A DNA stretch of 64,000 nucleotides. Source: Bacillota bacterium (lineage in GTDB: Bacteria > Bacillota > Clostridia > Lachnospirales > Anaerotignaceae). The notes below the pieces were generated by a model. That model made no database searches and was not told where the DNA came from. It saw only the letters and a list, made by a program, of their open reading frames with translations. Position numbers and translations under genes: made by a program. Shown here piece by piece: positions 45,742-52,037 of the stretch (its first letter is position 1; every line of letters begins with the position of its first letter). The stretch covers positions 110,505 to 174,504 of the forward strand of contig JAHZDZ010000008.1 in NCBI GenBank assembly GCA_019422105.1. Direction: 5' to 3'.

Positions 45742-45954
45742 ATAGATATTAAACAAAAAGTAGAAACAGCTTGTAAAATGGCCGGTATTACAGTAACTGA
45801 ATTAGGAAAACGATGTGGATATTCACAATCTGCTTTTTCACAGCGTTTAAAGCGCGGAAAATTTACACAAGAAGAATTAGAATTATTTGCGAAAAAACTT
45901 GGAGCAAAATATTTCTCCGGTTTTGAATTTCCAGATGGTAATAGAGTAGAGTAA
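45742..45954 (+). CDS. Small HTH regulator with ATA start
   Basis: The protein is 70 residues. GTG 45691 and other upstream codons lie in or above the extended -10 box (TGCTATAAT, 45699-45707). ATA 45742 lies 6 bases after AGGAGGTGG and is the only sensible start; the first in-frame ATG (codon 13) would remove helix 1. HTH: 'IKQKVETACKMAGITVTELGKRCGYSQSAFSQRLKRGKFTQEELELFAKKLG', tail 'FEFPDGNRVE'. The first ~66 bases are identical to those of the gene at 50142, but the recognition helix differs. Confidence 0.78.
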   Translation: MDIKQKVETACKMAGITVTELGKRCGYSQSAFSQRLKRGKFTQEELELFAKKLGAKYFSGFEFPDGNRVE

Positions 45955-45957
45955 AGT

Positions 45958-45993
45958 TAAGCATTTACAATTGTTTGTAGGTGCTTTTTTATT
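45958..45993 (+). terminator. Terminator of unit 1
   Basis: AAGCATTTACAA...TTGTAGGTGCTT followed by TTTTATT, directly after the HTH stop. Confidence 0.8.
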
Positions 45994-46014
45994 ACCCAAA
46001 AACATTATTAAAAT

Positions 46015-46067
46015 ATAATAAAATATTATAAAAACGTGTTGACATTAGAAAAACGTAATGTTACAAT
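46015..46067 (+). promoter_or_regulatory. P1 promoter and operator of RNA unit 2
   Basis: TTGACA (46039), 17-base spacer, TACAAT (46062). AAAACGT occurs at about 46030 and 46051, and ACGTAATGTTAC adds partial symmetry. These repeats are specific to this unit. Confidence 0.75.
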
Positions 46068-46072
46068 GAAAA

Positions 46073-46251
46073 CAGTTAAGAAAGCAACAACTTAACCAGA
46101 GTACCAGAAGAACTCTTAAAACCTCTTTTGGATTGGTGGTGGAACAAGTGCAGGATTGCGAACGCGTAGCGGCCAATAGGATATTAAATGTTCTGTCTAT
46201 CGGTAAAAGTCCGATACTGAAGAGCAAGAGCGAAACAGACTGGACAATGAC
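46073..46251 (+). ncRNA. Structured RNA, family A copy 2
   Basis: GTTAAG...CTTAAC first hairpin; CCAGAAGA...TCTTTTGG second hairpin (8 bp); conserved GCAGGATTGCGAA; hairpin ATCGG-TAAAAG-TCCGAT; GAAGAGCAAGAGCGAAACAG. Long blocks are identical to copies 1 and 3. It ends just before P2. Confidence 0.65.
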
Positions 46252-46280
46252 TTGAAAATCTAAGAAATACCTAGTATAAT
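46252..46280 (+). promoter_or_regulatory. P2 promoter of unit 2
   Basis: TTGAAA (46252), 17-base spacer, TATAAT (46275), upstream of the HicA remnant. Confidence 0.8.
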
Positions 46281-46305
46281 GGCTATATCAAAGGGGCGTA
46301 TCATA

Positions 46306-46542
46306 ATGGCGAATAATACATATGATATTGTAACGGGTGGTAAAAGCGATAATAATATACTTTTACAGATTTTAGAAATTTGATTCTTTCTTTTGGTTTT
46401 TGTGAGAGAATCAAAGGTGATCATTTTATATACACAAAAAATGATATAGTTGAAAGAATTAACATACAGCCAAAACGGAAACAAGGCTAAGGCGTATCAG
46501 GTTAAGCAAGTTCGCTTATTATTTGAAAAATATGGTTTATAA
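46306..46542 (+). pseudogene. hicA: HicA-type toxin gene with two frameshifts
   Basis: ATG 46306 follows AAAGGGG. The frame gives MANNTYDIVTGGKSDNNI, typical of HicA, then must shift near 46363 to read FTDFRNLILSFGFCERIKGDHFIYTKNDIVERINIQPK (with the catalytic GDHFIY histidine), and shift again near 46481 (an extra C) to read GNKAKAYQVKQVRLLFEKYGL. Both shifts are small indels, so the toxin is probably dead while the antitoxin HicB is intact. Confidence 0.7.
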
Positions 46543-46555
46543 AGGAGGTTATACA

Positions 46556-46768
46556 ATGTCAAAATATTCTATGTTTATAGCATGGTCTGAAGAGGATCAA
46601 GCTTACATTGTATCAGTGCCAGAATTACCAGGTTGTATGGCAGATGGTAAAACACCGGAGGAAGCTGTTAAGAATGCGGAAATCATTATCCGAGAATGGA
46701 TAGAATGTGCATTAGAAGATGGAGATCCAATTCCAGAGCCATCTTTATTTAAAGGTGTATCGGCATAA
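46556..46768 (+). CDS. hicB: HicB-family antitoxin
   Basis: The protein is 70 residues from ATG 46556 (AAAGGAGG upstream). It has the HicB RNase H-like partial fold: 'KYSMFIAWSEEDQAYIVSVPELPGCMADGKTPEEAVKNAEIIIREWIE', a typical 'PELPGC' motif. It lacks a DNA-binding domain; the following HTH gene may supply it. The toxin gene upstream is frameshifted. Confidence 0.88.
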   Translation: MSKYSMFIAWSEEDQAYIVSVPELPGCMADGKTPEEAVKNAEIIIREWIECALEDGDPIPEPSLFKGVSA

Positions 46769-46805
46769 TGAGATTAAGAATATTTATTAAAGGAGGTGGG
46801 TAGAG

Positions 46806-47018
46806 ATTACTATACAACAGAAAATTATGGTTGCTTTAGATATAGCGGACATGACGCAGGCAGAGCTTGCGAAAAAGTTAAACATGAGTCCACCGGCATT
46901 GAATAAGCGTCTCAAAACTGGTAAATTTTCAGATAAAGACTTTCAAAACATAGCTAAAGCATTAGGGGCAGAGTATAAAAGCGGTTTTTATTTTCCTAGT
47001 GGGGAAAAAGTAGAGTAA
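46806..47018 (+). CDS. Small HTH regulator with ATT start
   Basis: The protein is 70 residues. ATT 46806 lies 5-6 bases after AGGAGGTGG; the first in-frame ATG (46827) is 30 bases from that box and would delete half of helix 1. It reads 'TIQQKIMVALDIADMTQAELAKKLNMSPPALNKRLKTGKFSDKDFQNIAKALG' and ends 'FYFPSGEKVE'. The GTAGAGATTACTATACAACAG start segment is the same in the gene at 51130. It lies downstream of hicB with no promoter of its own. Confidence 0.78.
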   Translation: MTIQQKIMVALDIADMTQAELAKKLNMSPPALNKRLKTGKFSDKDFQNIAKALGAEYKSGFYFPSGEKVE

Positions 47019-47020
47019 GC

Positions 47021-47053
47021 ATTATGTGTTATTTGCATAATGCTTTTTTTTCG
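47021..47053 (+). terminator. Terminator of unit 2
   Basis: AGCATTATG-TGTTATTTG-CATAATGCT followed by TTTTTTT, just after the HTH stop. Confidence 0.85.
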
Positions 47054-47067
47054 TATCTGTATTAACA

Positions 47068-47390
47068 AAAACGTAAATAAATTTACTAAAATGTATTGAC
47101 AAGTGCAAACGTAACTATTATAATGAAATTAACGAAAAAGGAAATTTATGAATGTTTTCGGAAGTATATACAGAGAACTTGCAAGCCAACGGAAACAAGT
47201 ATAAAAATCGTTGGGAGCTGGCGAACTCCTCAGATAATAGAAAAAATTCGCTGTAAAATTACTTGTTATAATGCAACTTGAAAATTCAATCAGTCGCAAG
47301 TCTGGAAAATGCAGAGCGTAACAAGTCAATCAAGTAATATTAGAGACAAAGAATAAAAGAACAGTACATATAAGAGAGGAATGGTGGATT
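47068..47390 (+). promoter_or_regulatory. P1 promoter, operator and long leader of the 47391 gene
   Basis: TTGACA (47096), 17-base spacer, TATAAT (47119). AAACGTAA occurs on both sides (about 47069 and 47107), the likely operator. The ~265-base leader has little coding sense and includes GAGCTGGCGAACTC and ACTTGAAAATT (47276), but no TATAAT 17 bases later, so P2 is missing or degenerate here. Confidence 0.6.
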
Positions 47391-47996
47391 ATGAGTACAT
47401 ATTACGAATATCAAGACGTTAACGTTATGATAGCGCACAAATTAATGGCAATGGATCGCTGGACTGACGCCGATCTTGACAAGGCTATCATTTCCGCATG
47501 GGCGGAAAGCGATTTTTACAAGGTTTACAACGAGACAACCGCCGCAATGCTGGCAGACATTGACGCTTTTGTCAAATCTTATAATTATGAGGATTGTGAC
47601 GGCATGATCGATTATTTCAACGTTGATTTTTACTACTTTGGTTGTAGGACAGACAGCTTTAAAATCGTTCCCAAAACCGCCAGAATCAAAAATAAGGGCA
47701 CTAAACCAGTAAAGGCTAAGGATTTCACACCGAAACAGGAAAACGCCGCAGAAACGGCAAATACAGCGTTGCTGGAGAGTAAATTGGGCTACACTTACAA
47801 AATAACCAAGGGCGAGGACACCCGCGACGGTTCGGAATTGTGGGTTGTGCGGATTGAGGAAACTCTAGACAACGAAGTATACAAAGCAGAAGCTGCCGCC
47901 ATGAAAATGCGCGGTGGATATTACAGCAAGTTTAAGCATGGGTTCATCTTCCGCTTTGACCCGACGGAGATTTTGACGGGACGGAAAGCGGCCTAA
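47391..47996 (+). CDS. Hypothetical protein, foreign-looking composition
   Basis: The protein is 201 residues, ATG after AGAGGAATGG. The gene is visibly more GC-rich than its neighbours (many GCC, GAC, CGC codons). N-terminus helical ('TYYEYQDVNVMIAHKLMAMDRWTDADLDKAII'), then a linker, and a C-terminal block 'YTYKITKGEDTRDGSELWVVRIEETLDNEVYKAEAAAMKMRGGYYSKFKHGFIFRFDP' of a kind found in polyvalent proteins of conjugative elements. Function unknown. Probably transferred recently from a GC-richer mobile element. Confidence 0.6.
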   Translation: MSTYYEYQDVNVMIAHKLMAMDRWTDADLDKAIISAWAESDFYKVYNETTAAMLADIDAFVKSYNYEDCDGMIDYFNVDFYYFGCRTDSFKIVPKTARIKNKGTKPVKAKDFTPKQENAAETANTALLESKLGYTYKITKGEDTRDGSELWVVRIEETLDNEVYKAEAAAMKMRGGYYSKFKHGFIFRFDPTEILTGRKAA

Positions 47997-48081
47997 TTAC
48001 CGCTAGACTTTCCGGGGTTTGATTCCTTGGGGCAGGTTTCGCAAATATGGCATAAATATGGAGGTATCGGGTCATGAGTAA

Positions 48082-48291
48082 TCAAAACTCTTTCCCTGTT
48101 TCTCTGTCCCTGAATTTTATTTCAAGGTCACAGTTAAGAGCTTCGGCAATCTGTAACATTTCTTTTTCGCTGAAATTGTCACGCTTAAATTTTTGGGAAA
48201 TGTTTGCTTGTGTACAATCTAATTTTTCCGCAAGCTGTGCGGCATTGCTATCCTTAAAAGCTAATAAAGATTTTATTTGTCTTGCTACCAT
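48082..48291 (-). CDS. Small HTH regulator (Cro/CI type)
   Basis: The protein is 69 residues, ATG after AGAGGTGATAAC. 'RQIKSLLAFKDSNAAQLAEKLDCTQANISQKFKRDNFSEKEMLQIAEALNCDLEIKFRDRETGKEF' is an XRE domain. It is inverted relative to its neighbours and ends next to a shared ATGAGTAATCA... module, as at 43009. It is divergent from 48466. Confidence 0.82.
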   Translation of the reverse strand: MVARQIKSLLAFKDSNAAQLAEKLDCTQANISQKFKRDNFSEKEMLQIAEALNCDLEIKFRDRETGKEF

Positions 48292-48465
48292 GTTATCACC
48301 TCTTTAAAAAGAGAATAACAAACACAACCGTAAAAGTCAACTTAAACTTAATTAAATGATTAAGAAAAATTAGTTAACAATTATACATCTTTGTATTATA
48401 CTTAATGTAACAATTAAGAAAATTAATCAAATGATTAATTAAATTATGAAAGGGCGGTATTTACT
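48292..48465. promoter_or_regulatory. Divergent operator between 48082 and 48466
   Basis: A plus promoter TTAACA (48374), 17-base spacer, TATACT (48397). Operator-like TTAATTAAATGATTAA (about 48347-48362) and TTAATCAAATGATTAATTAA (about 48424-48443) flank it. The sites share an ATGATTAA core. Confidence 0.7.
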
Positions 48466-48912
48466 ATGATGAAATGGAAAGCACGGACAGAGACAACAAA
48501 CATCGGCGTTTTAGAGTTAGGAAACATCACACTTGATGAGGACTACATGGAAATATCTATTGATATATGCGATATGTCAGAGGACTTAAAAACCGAATTA
48601 AACAAGGCTATTGAGATTGAAAAGGTACGTTATTCGGAGAAAGTAAAGAAAGATATGGAAAGCGGTATTTCAAGACATCCATTAAAGCGTGGTACTGTAT
48701 GGAGTGAAAAGCCCGTTATTATGTGTTATACGTATTTGCGGGTACGGTTAGAGGGGGGAAAACCGATTGATTATAGTATTGAGTTTGGTTTTACTGATGC
48801 AGATGATAAATTTATGGAAGCATGGGATGGTAGTATAACGGTTGATTTATCTGAACATACAAATGAATTAAAAAAAGCAATCATTAAAGTATTGGTTGAT
48901 AGATTTTTTTAA
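48466..48912 (+). CDS. Hypothetical protein of an HTH cassette
   Basis: The protein is 148 residues with ATG after GAAAGGGCGG. Alpha/beta; 'MEISIDICDMSEDLKTELNKAIEIEKVRY' and a C-terminal 'LSEHTNELKKAIIKVLVDRFF'. No family is recognised. It is first in a run of small plus-strand genes. Confidence 0.6.
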   Translation: MMKWKARTETTNIGVLELGNITLDEDYMEISIDICDMSEDLKTELNKAIEIEKVRYSEKVKKDMESGISRHPLKRGTVWSEKPVIMCYTYLRVRLEGGKPIDYSIEFGFTDADDKFMEAWDGSITVDLSEHTNELKKAIIKVLVDRFF

Positions 48913-49015
48913 GTGAAAAAATCATTTCTATAGCTCAAACGGCAATATAATTGCATTGATTTGCAAGGGAAAAAGTCCCAGAAATAGAATCAGCACAGTA
49001 AGAGGAGGTGTATAT

Positions 49016-49258
49016 ATTTCCTTTACCTCTGATAATATTGCAGAGCAAACCGGCCCATTTGCAGCAATCCTCAAAAATTGCTATCTCTCCAGCTTCAGCA
49101 ATGGCATAAGCAAAAACAAAGATACAAACGAATTGAGGTATTGGGTGAATGTAGATATTATGTATGAGCATAAAGACGGTGGATTAAATGGAATGGAAGT
49201 GGTTTGCGCCTCTTACACAGATCGTATAGGATGGTTATTCCAAGATGCTGGAAAGTAA
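49016..49258 (+). CDS. Hypothetical protein with ATT start
   Basis: The protein is about 80 residues. ATT at 49016 is 5 bases after GAGGAGGTG; the earlier TTG (48956) has no ribosome binding site. It reads 'SFTSDNIAEQTGPFAAILKNCYLSSFSNGISKNKDTNELRYWVNVDIMYEHKDGGLNGMEVV'. No family is recognised. Confidence 0.55.
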   Translation: MSFTSDNIAEQTGPFAAILKNCYLSSFSNGISKNKDTNELRYWVNVDIMYEHKDGGLNGMEVVCASYTDRIGWLFQDAGK

Positions 49259-49322
49259 GTGATAGATTTTAAAATTACGTAGCCTGGCACATCAGGAATA
49301 CGGGGAGAAAGTGAGGGAAATC

Positions 49323-49541
49323 ATGAAATATATATCTTATCGTATAGACACCAGCACCATTATAGGTGATAAGGCAGTGAATGGCTTTTTTGTCAGCGGA
49401 CAGAAATCAACCGATTATAACTGGTCTTTCATACATGAGTCCGGCAGTATGGGGGACGCAAAAGATTTTATTAAATCTATCATAACAGACCCTATCAGGC
49501 AGATTGTATATGGCCCTGATGGATATGGAATCAGTCTTTGA
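49323..49541 (+). CDS. Hypothetical protein
   Basis: The protein is 72 residues with ATG after GTGAGGG. It reads 'KYISYRIDTSTIIGDKAVNGFFVSGQKSTDYNWSFIHESGSMGDAKDFIKSII'. Unknown; part of a run of small coregulated genes. Confidence 0.5.
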   Translation: MKYISYRIDTSTIIGDKAVNGFFVSGQKSTDYNWSFIHESGSMGDAKDFIKSIITDPIRQIVYGPDGYGISL

Positions 49542-49581
49542 AAAAATCTTGCCCCAGGCATTAAGGGCAGAAAGGAGTATT

Positions 49582-49764
49582 ATGGGAATAGAGCTGCATT
49601 TTTCTACCACTTCAAAATTGAAGCAATATTTAGAAAACAAACAATGGGAATTTGACAATCCAGAGGAATTTTATGACTGGATAGAGAACATATCTCAGCA
49701 TGGTATTATTGTGGATTCCACCGGAGACATCTATTATTATCAGGATTTATGCGAACTTATTTAA
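49582..49764 (+). CDS. Hypothetical protein
   Basis: The protein is 60 residues; ATG after AAAGGAG. 'STTSKLKQYLENKQWEFDNPEEFYDWIENIS' is helical. The function is unknown. The frame is open upstream but without a ribosome binding site. Confidence 0.5.
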   Translation: MGIELHFSTTSKLKQYLENKQWEFDNPEEFYDWIENISQHGIIVDSTGDIYYYQDLCELI

Positions 49765-49822
49765 TCAATCACTCACCTGAAGGGAAAAGGATTACAAACA
49801 ACAACAGAAAGGAAGATACATT

Positions 49823-50032
49823 TTGAAAAAGTTTACTGTAAAAGGAATAGCAAAACTGGAAATAACAACCATCATAGAGGCAGAAAGTGAAGAGGAAGCC
49901 TTAGAAAAGGCGGAAGATGAAATATTTTTGACTTGTTCCCCTTTAGCATTTGAAACATATTACGGATTATCTAAGGAGGCGGGCGAGCTTGATTATGATG
50001 GGGACATTGAGTGGAGCATAGTGGATAATTAA
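49823..50032 (+). CDS. Hypothetical protein
   Basis: The protein is 69 residues, TTG start behind AAAGGAAG. N-terminal 'KKFTVKGIAKLEITTIIEAESEEEALEKAEDEIFLT' resembles DpnD/PcfM-type small domains of mobile elements. A terminator and an HTH gene follow. Confidence 0.5.
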   Translation: MKKFTVKGIAKLEITTIIEAESEEEALEKAEDEIFLTCSPLAFETYYGLSKEAGELDYDGDIEWSIVDN

Positions 50033-50060
50033 GTCAGTATCAGGTTAAGAAAGGATCCAA

Positions 50061-50092
50061 AAGGCTAAGAATTTGATTCTAGCCTTTTTTGA
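50061..50092 (+). terminator. Terminator before the 50142 HTH gene
   Basis: GGCTA-AGAATTTGATTC-TAGCC followed by TTTTTT. Confidence 0.8.
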
Positions 50093-50141
50093 TTGAGTAT
50101 GTTATAATATTGGCGTATTTCGAAGATTGGGGGGAAAAACA

Positions 50142-50354
50142 ATAGATATTAAACAAAAAGTAGAAACAGCTTGTAAAATGGCCGGTATTACAGTAACTGA
50201 ATTAGGTGCAAAAATGGGAATGAGTCAATCATCAATATCTAAGCGCCTGGACACTGGAAAATTTAAACAGTCGGAACTTGAAGAAATGGCTAAAATAATG
50301 GGATGCAAATATCATTCTTGTTTTGAATTTCCAGATGGTAACAAAGTAGAGTAA
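50142..50354 (+). CDS. Small HTH regulator with ATA start
   Basis: The protein is 70 residues. ATA 50142 lies 6 bases after GGGGGG; the TTG at 50127 overlaps the ribosome binding site itself. Extended -10 TGTTATAAT just upstream (about 50100). 'IKQKVETACKMAGITVTELGAKMGMSQSSISKRLDTGKFKQSELEEMAKIMG' then 'FEFPDGNKVE'. N-terminal DNA is identical to that of 45742, and the tail nearly so; the middle (turn plus recognition helix) is different. Confidence 0.78.
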   Translation: MDIKQKVETACKMAGITVTELGAKMGMSQSSISKRLDTGKFKQSELEEMAKIMGCKYHSCFEFPDGNKVE

Positions 50355-50355
50355 T

Positions 50356-50390
50356 AAGCATTATACGTTGATGTATAATGCTTTTTCTTC
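50356..50390 (+). terminator. Terminator of the 50142 gene
   Basis: AGCATTATAC-GTTGA-TGTATAATGCT followed by TTTTC. Confidence 0.8.
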
Positions 50391-50400
50391 ATTTTTAAAC

Positions 50401-50464
50401 ATTCCGAAAAAAGAAAATATTATTCCGAAAACATATTGACATTCCGAAAATGGAATGTTATAAT
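50401..50464 (+). promoter_or_regulatory. P1 promoter and operator of RNA unit 3
   Basis: TTGACA (50436), 17-base spacer, TATAAT (50459). ATTCCGAAAA occurs three times (about 50401, 50422, 50441), and with GGAAT forms ATTCCGAAAATGGAAT. Likely binding sites for a small HTH protein. Confidence 0.8.
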
Positions 50465-50469
50465 AAAGA

Positions 50470-50700
50470 CAGTTAAGGAAGCAAACACACTTAACCAGAG
50501 TACCAGAAGAACTCTTAAAACCTCTTTTGGATTGGCGGTGGAACAAGTGCAGGATTGCGAATGGGTAGCGGTCAATAGGATATTAAACATGCTGTAATGC
50601 AGCCATAGACAGTCTAAAGCCTGTAAATGCAGATAGCAGGGAAAAGAAAGTTTAAAATAAGGAATATGCATAAGAAAGATTAAAGAGTAGACGTTGTTAC
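50470..50700 (+). ncRNA. Structured RNA, family A copy 3
   Basis: The first 120 bases match copy 2 almost exactly (GTTAAG...CTTAAC hairpin, CCAGAAGA...TCTTTTGG hairpin, GCAGGATTGCGAA). The 3' part differs: the TCGG-TAAAAG hairpin is replaced by an unrelated segment of 100 bases. P2 follows at once. Confidence 0.6.
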
Positions 50701-50729
50701 TTGAAAATCTGACTTATAACTTGTATAAT
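50701..50729 (+). promoter_or_regulatory. P2 promoter of unit 3
   Basis: TTGAAA (50701), 17-base spacer, TATAAT (50724), in front of the coiled-coil gene 50758. Confidence 0.8.
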
Positions 50730-50757
50730 GGAGCTAGAGTGTTAGGGGGATAAAAAA

Positions 50758-51093
50758 ATGAACGCCGAGTCAAAAGAAATAATTGAGGTTATGAAAGAAA
50801 TGTTCAGTGGACTAAATTCTAGAATGGATAAATTTGATTTCAGGATGGATAAATTTGAGTCGCGCCTGGAATCTCTCGAAAGCGGGCAGAAAGAAATTAA
50901 ACTTACCTTAGAAAATGACATTAAAAAGAATATTAATCTGTTGGTAGAGGGACATTTGCAAAACGCTGAAAAAATCAATAAAATTGATACTATTGCGGAG
51001 GATGTAGAGTTATTAAAGTTTGATGTAGATGTTGTAAAAGCGGTTGTAACAACTCATTCCAGTAAATTGCAAGCAATGAAAAAGGTGCTATGA
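50758..51093 (+). CDS. Coiled-coil protein
   Basis: The protein is 111 residues; ATG after AGGGGG. 'SKEIIEVMKEMFSGLNSRMDKFDFRMDKFESRLESLESGQKEIKL' is a regular coiled coil like those of 43782 and 44080. It is cotranscribed with the HTH gene that follows. Confidence 0.65.
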   Translation: MNAESKEIIEVMKEMFSGLNSRMDKFDFRMDKFESRLESLESGQKEIKLTLENDIKKNINLLVEGHLQNAEKINKIDTIAEDVELLKFDVDVVKAVVTTHSSKLQAMKKVL

Positions 51094-51129
51094 CAGATTT
51101 TTTTACAAATGATAAAGGGGGCGGTAGAG

Positions 51130-51339
51130 ATTACTATACAACAGAAAATTGATATGGCCTGCGCGTATGCTGGAATTAGCAAAGCTGAACTTGCTAGACG
51201 GATAGGAAGCAATATAAACGCTTTTTCACAACGTCTTAGAACTGGAAAATTTTCAGATGATGACTTTGAAATTATTTCAAAAGCACTAGGCGCAGAATAT
51301 TACAGTTGTTTCAGGTTTCCAGATGGAAAAGAAATTTAG
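51130..51339 (+). CDS. Small HTH regulator with ATT start
   Basis: The protein is 69 residues. ATT 51130 lies 6 bases after AAGGGGGCGG; ATG 51109 is above that box and has none of its own. 'TIQQKIDMACAYAGISKAELARRIGSNINAFSQRLRTGKFSDDDFEIISKALG' then 'FRFPDGKEI'. The start segment GTAGAGATTACTATACAACAG is the same as at 46800, the helices between differ. Confidence 0.78.
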   Translation: MTIQQKIDMACAYAGISKAELARRIGSNINAFSQRLRTGKFSDDDFEIISKALGAEYYSCFRFPDGKEI

Positions 51340-51446
51340 ACACATTAGAATATTTCTAAGGTGTCTTTTTTTACCCAAAAAATACAGAAAAAACTGTATA
51401 AAATACAGAAAAAACTATTAACATACTACAGGAAACCCTGTATTAT
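51340..51446 (+). promoter_or_regulatory. Terminator followed by the P1 operator-promoter of unit 4
   Basis: GACAC..TTAGA-ATATT-TCTAA.GTGTC plus T run ends the HTH gene (51340-51373). Then TACAGAAAAAACTGTA and ACAGAAAAAACT repeats (about 51382-51418) lead to TTAACA...TATTAT (about 51417-51446) with CAGGAAACCCTG in the spacer. Confidence 0.7.
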
Positions 51447-51486
51447 AAAGATAAGTTAAGAGATACACCAGAAGGGAGAACACACC

Positions 51487-51753
51487 ATGAAAGAATTAAA
51501 ACAGTTATTCAATGAATATCAAAAAGTATTAGAAGAAATCAATAAAGTTGATACCGCATGGGACAAAGACCCTTGTAATGAAGAATTGGAAAAGGCATTT
51601 GACGAAGCCTACAACAAAGAATTTGAACTTTACCAGAAGTTACAAGAAAAAATAGTTTCTCTTGGAAGTGGGAATATTTCAAAAGGAACAGCGTCTACAA
51701 TGATAAATGGACATTTTGAAGAGTTAGAAAAACTCTTTACAAGAATAGCATAA
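51487..51753 (+). CDS. Helical hypothetical protein
   Basis: The protein is 88 residues, ATG after AGAAGGGAG. 'KELKQLFNEYQKVLEEINKVDTAWDKDPCNEELEKAFDEAYNKEFELYQKLQEKIV' is all helical. Unknown; occupies the effector place of unit 4. Confidence 0.6.
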   Translation: MKELKQLFNEYQKVLEEINKVDTAWDKDPCNEELEKAFDEAYNKEFELYQKLQEKIVSLGSGNISKGTASTMINGHFEELEKLFTRIA

Positions 51754-51975
51754 TTTCCAGCTTGTGACGGTTCAGCCGTGTGTTATCCAGTTAGCCACAA
51801 GTTTTCGCACTGATGGGCAAATTGTACCTTGAAAACTCATAAAAAGTTGACTACTGAAACAGTCCTCGTGAATGGGTTGAAAATACTCTTGTTAGTGTGC
51901 GGGCAGCCATGGCGATAAAATCCATGAGTAAAATGCTAACATTCGTTTTAACGCACCAATGCAGAAATTAGTAAC
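51754..51975 (+). ncRNA. Non-coding, probably structured leader of unit 4
   Basis: 222 bases without coding sense. CTTGTGACGGTTCAGCCGTG...CACAAG and CATGGCGATAAAATCCATG are hairpins. CCTTGAAAACT (51827) occurs inside. It is unlike the family A RNAs in sequence but in the same place relative to P2. Confidence 0.45.
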
Positions 51976-52004
51976 TTGAAAATCTAGTAGACTTTCTATA
52001 TAAT
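51976..52004 (+). promoter_or_regulatory. P2 promoter of unit 4
   Basis: TTGAAA (51976), 17-base spacer, TATAAT (51999), directly upstream of the HTH gene 52038. Confidence 0.8.
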
Positions 52005-52037
52005 AGGTTATATTATATAAATTGGAGGTTAAAGTAA

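Noticed and set aside
41400..51450. Short repeats near promoters considered as CRISPR-like arrays
   Set aside because: The repeats are 7-16 bases, differ between units, have no regular spacers and lie exactly at promoter positions; no cas gene is present.
45118..52004. Recurring CTTGAAAA motif first read as a boxA antitermination element in several leaders
   Set aside because: In four copies it is followed at exactly 17 bases by TATAAT, so a -35 box of a second promoter is the simpler reading. Only the copy at 52347 keeps the boxA interpretation.
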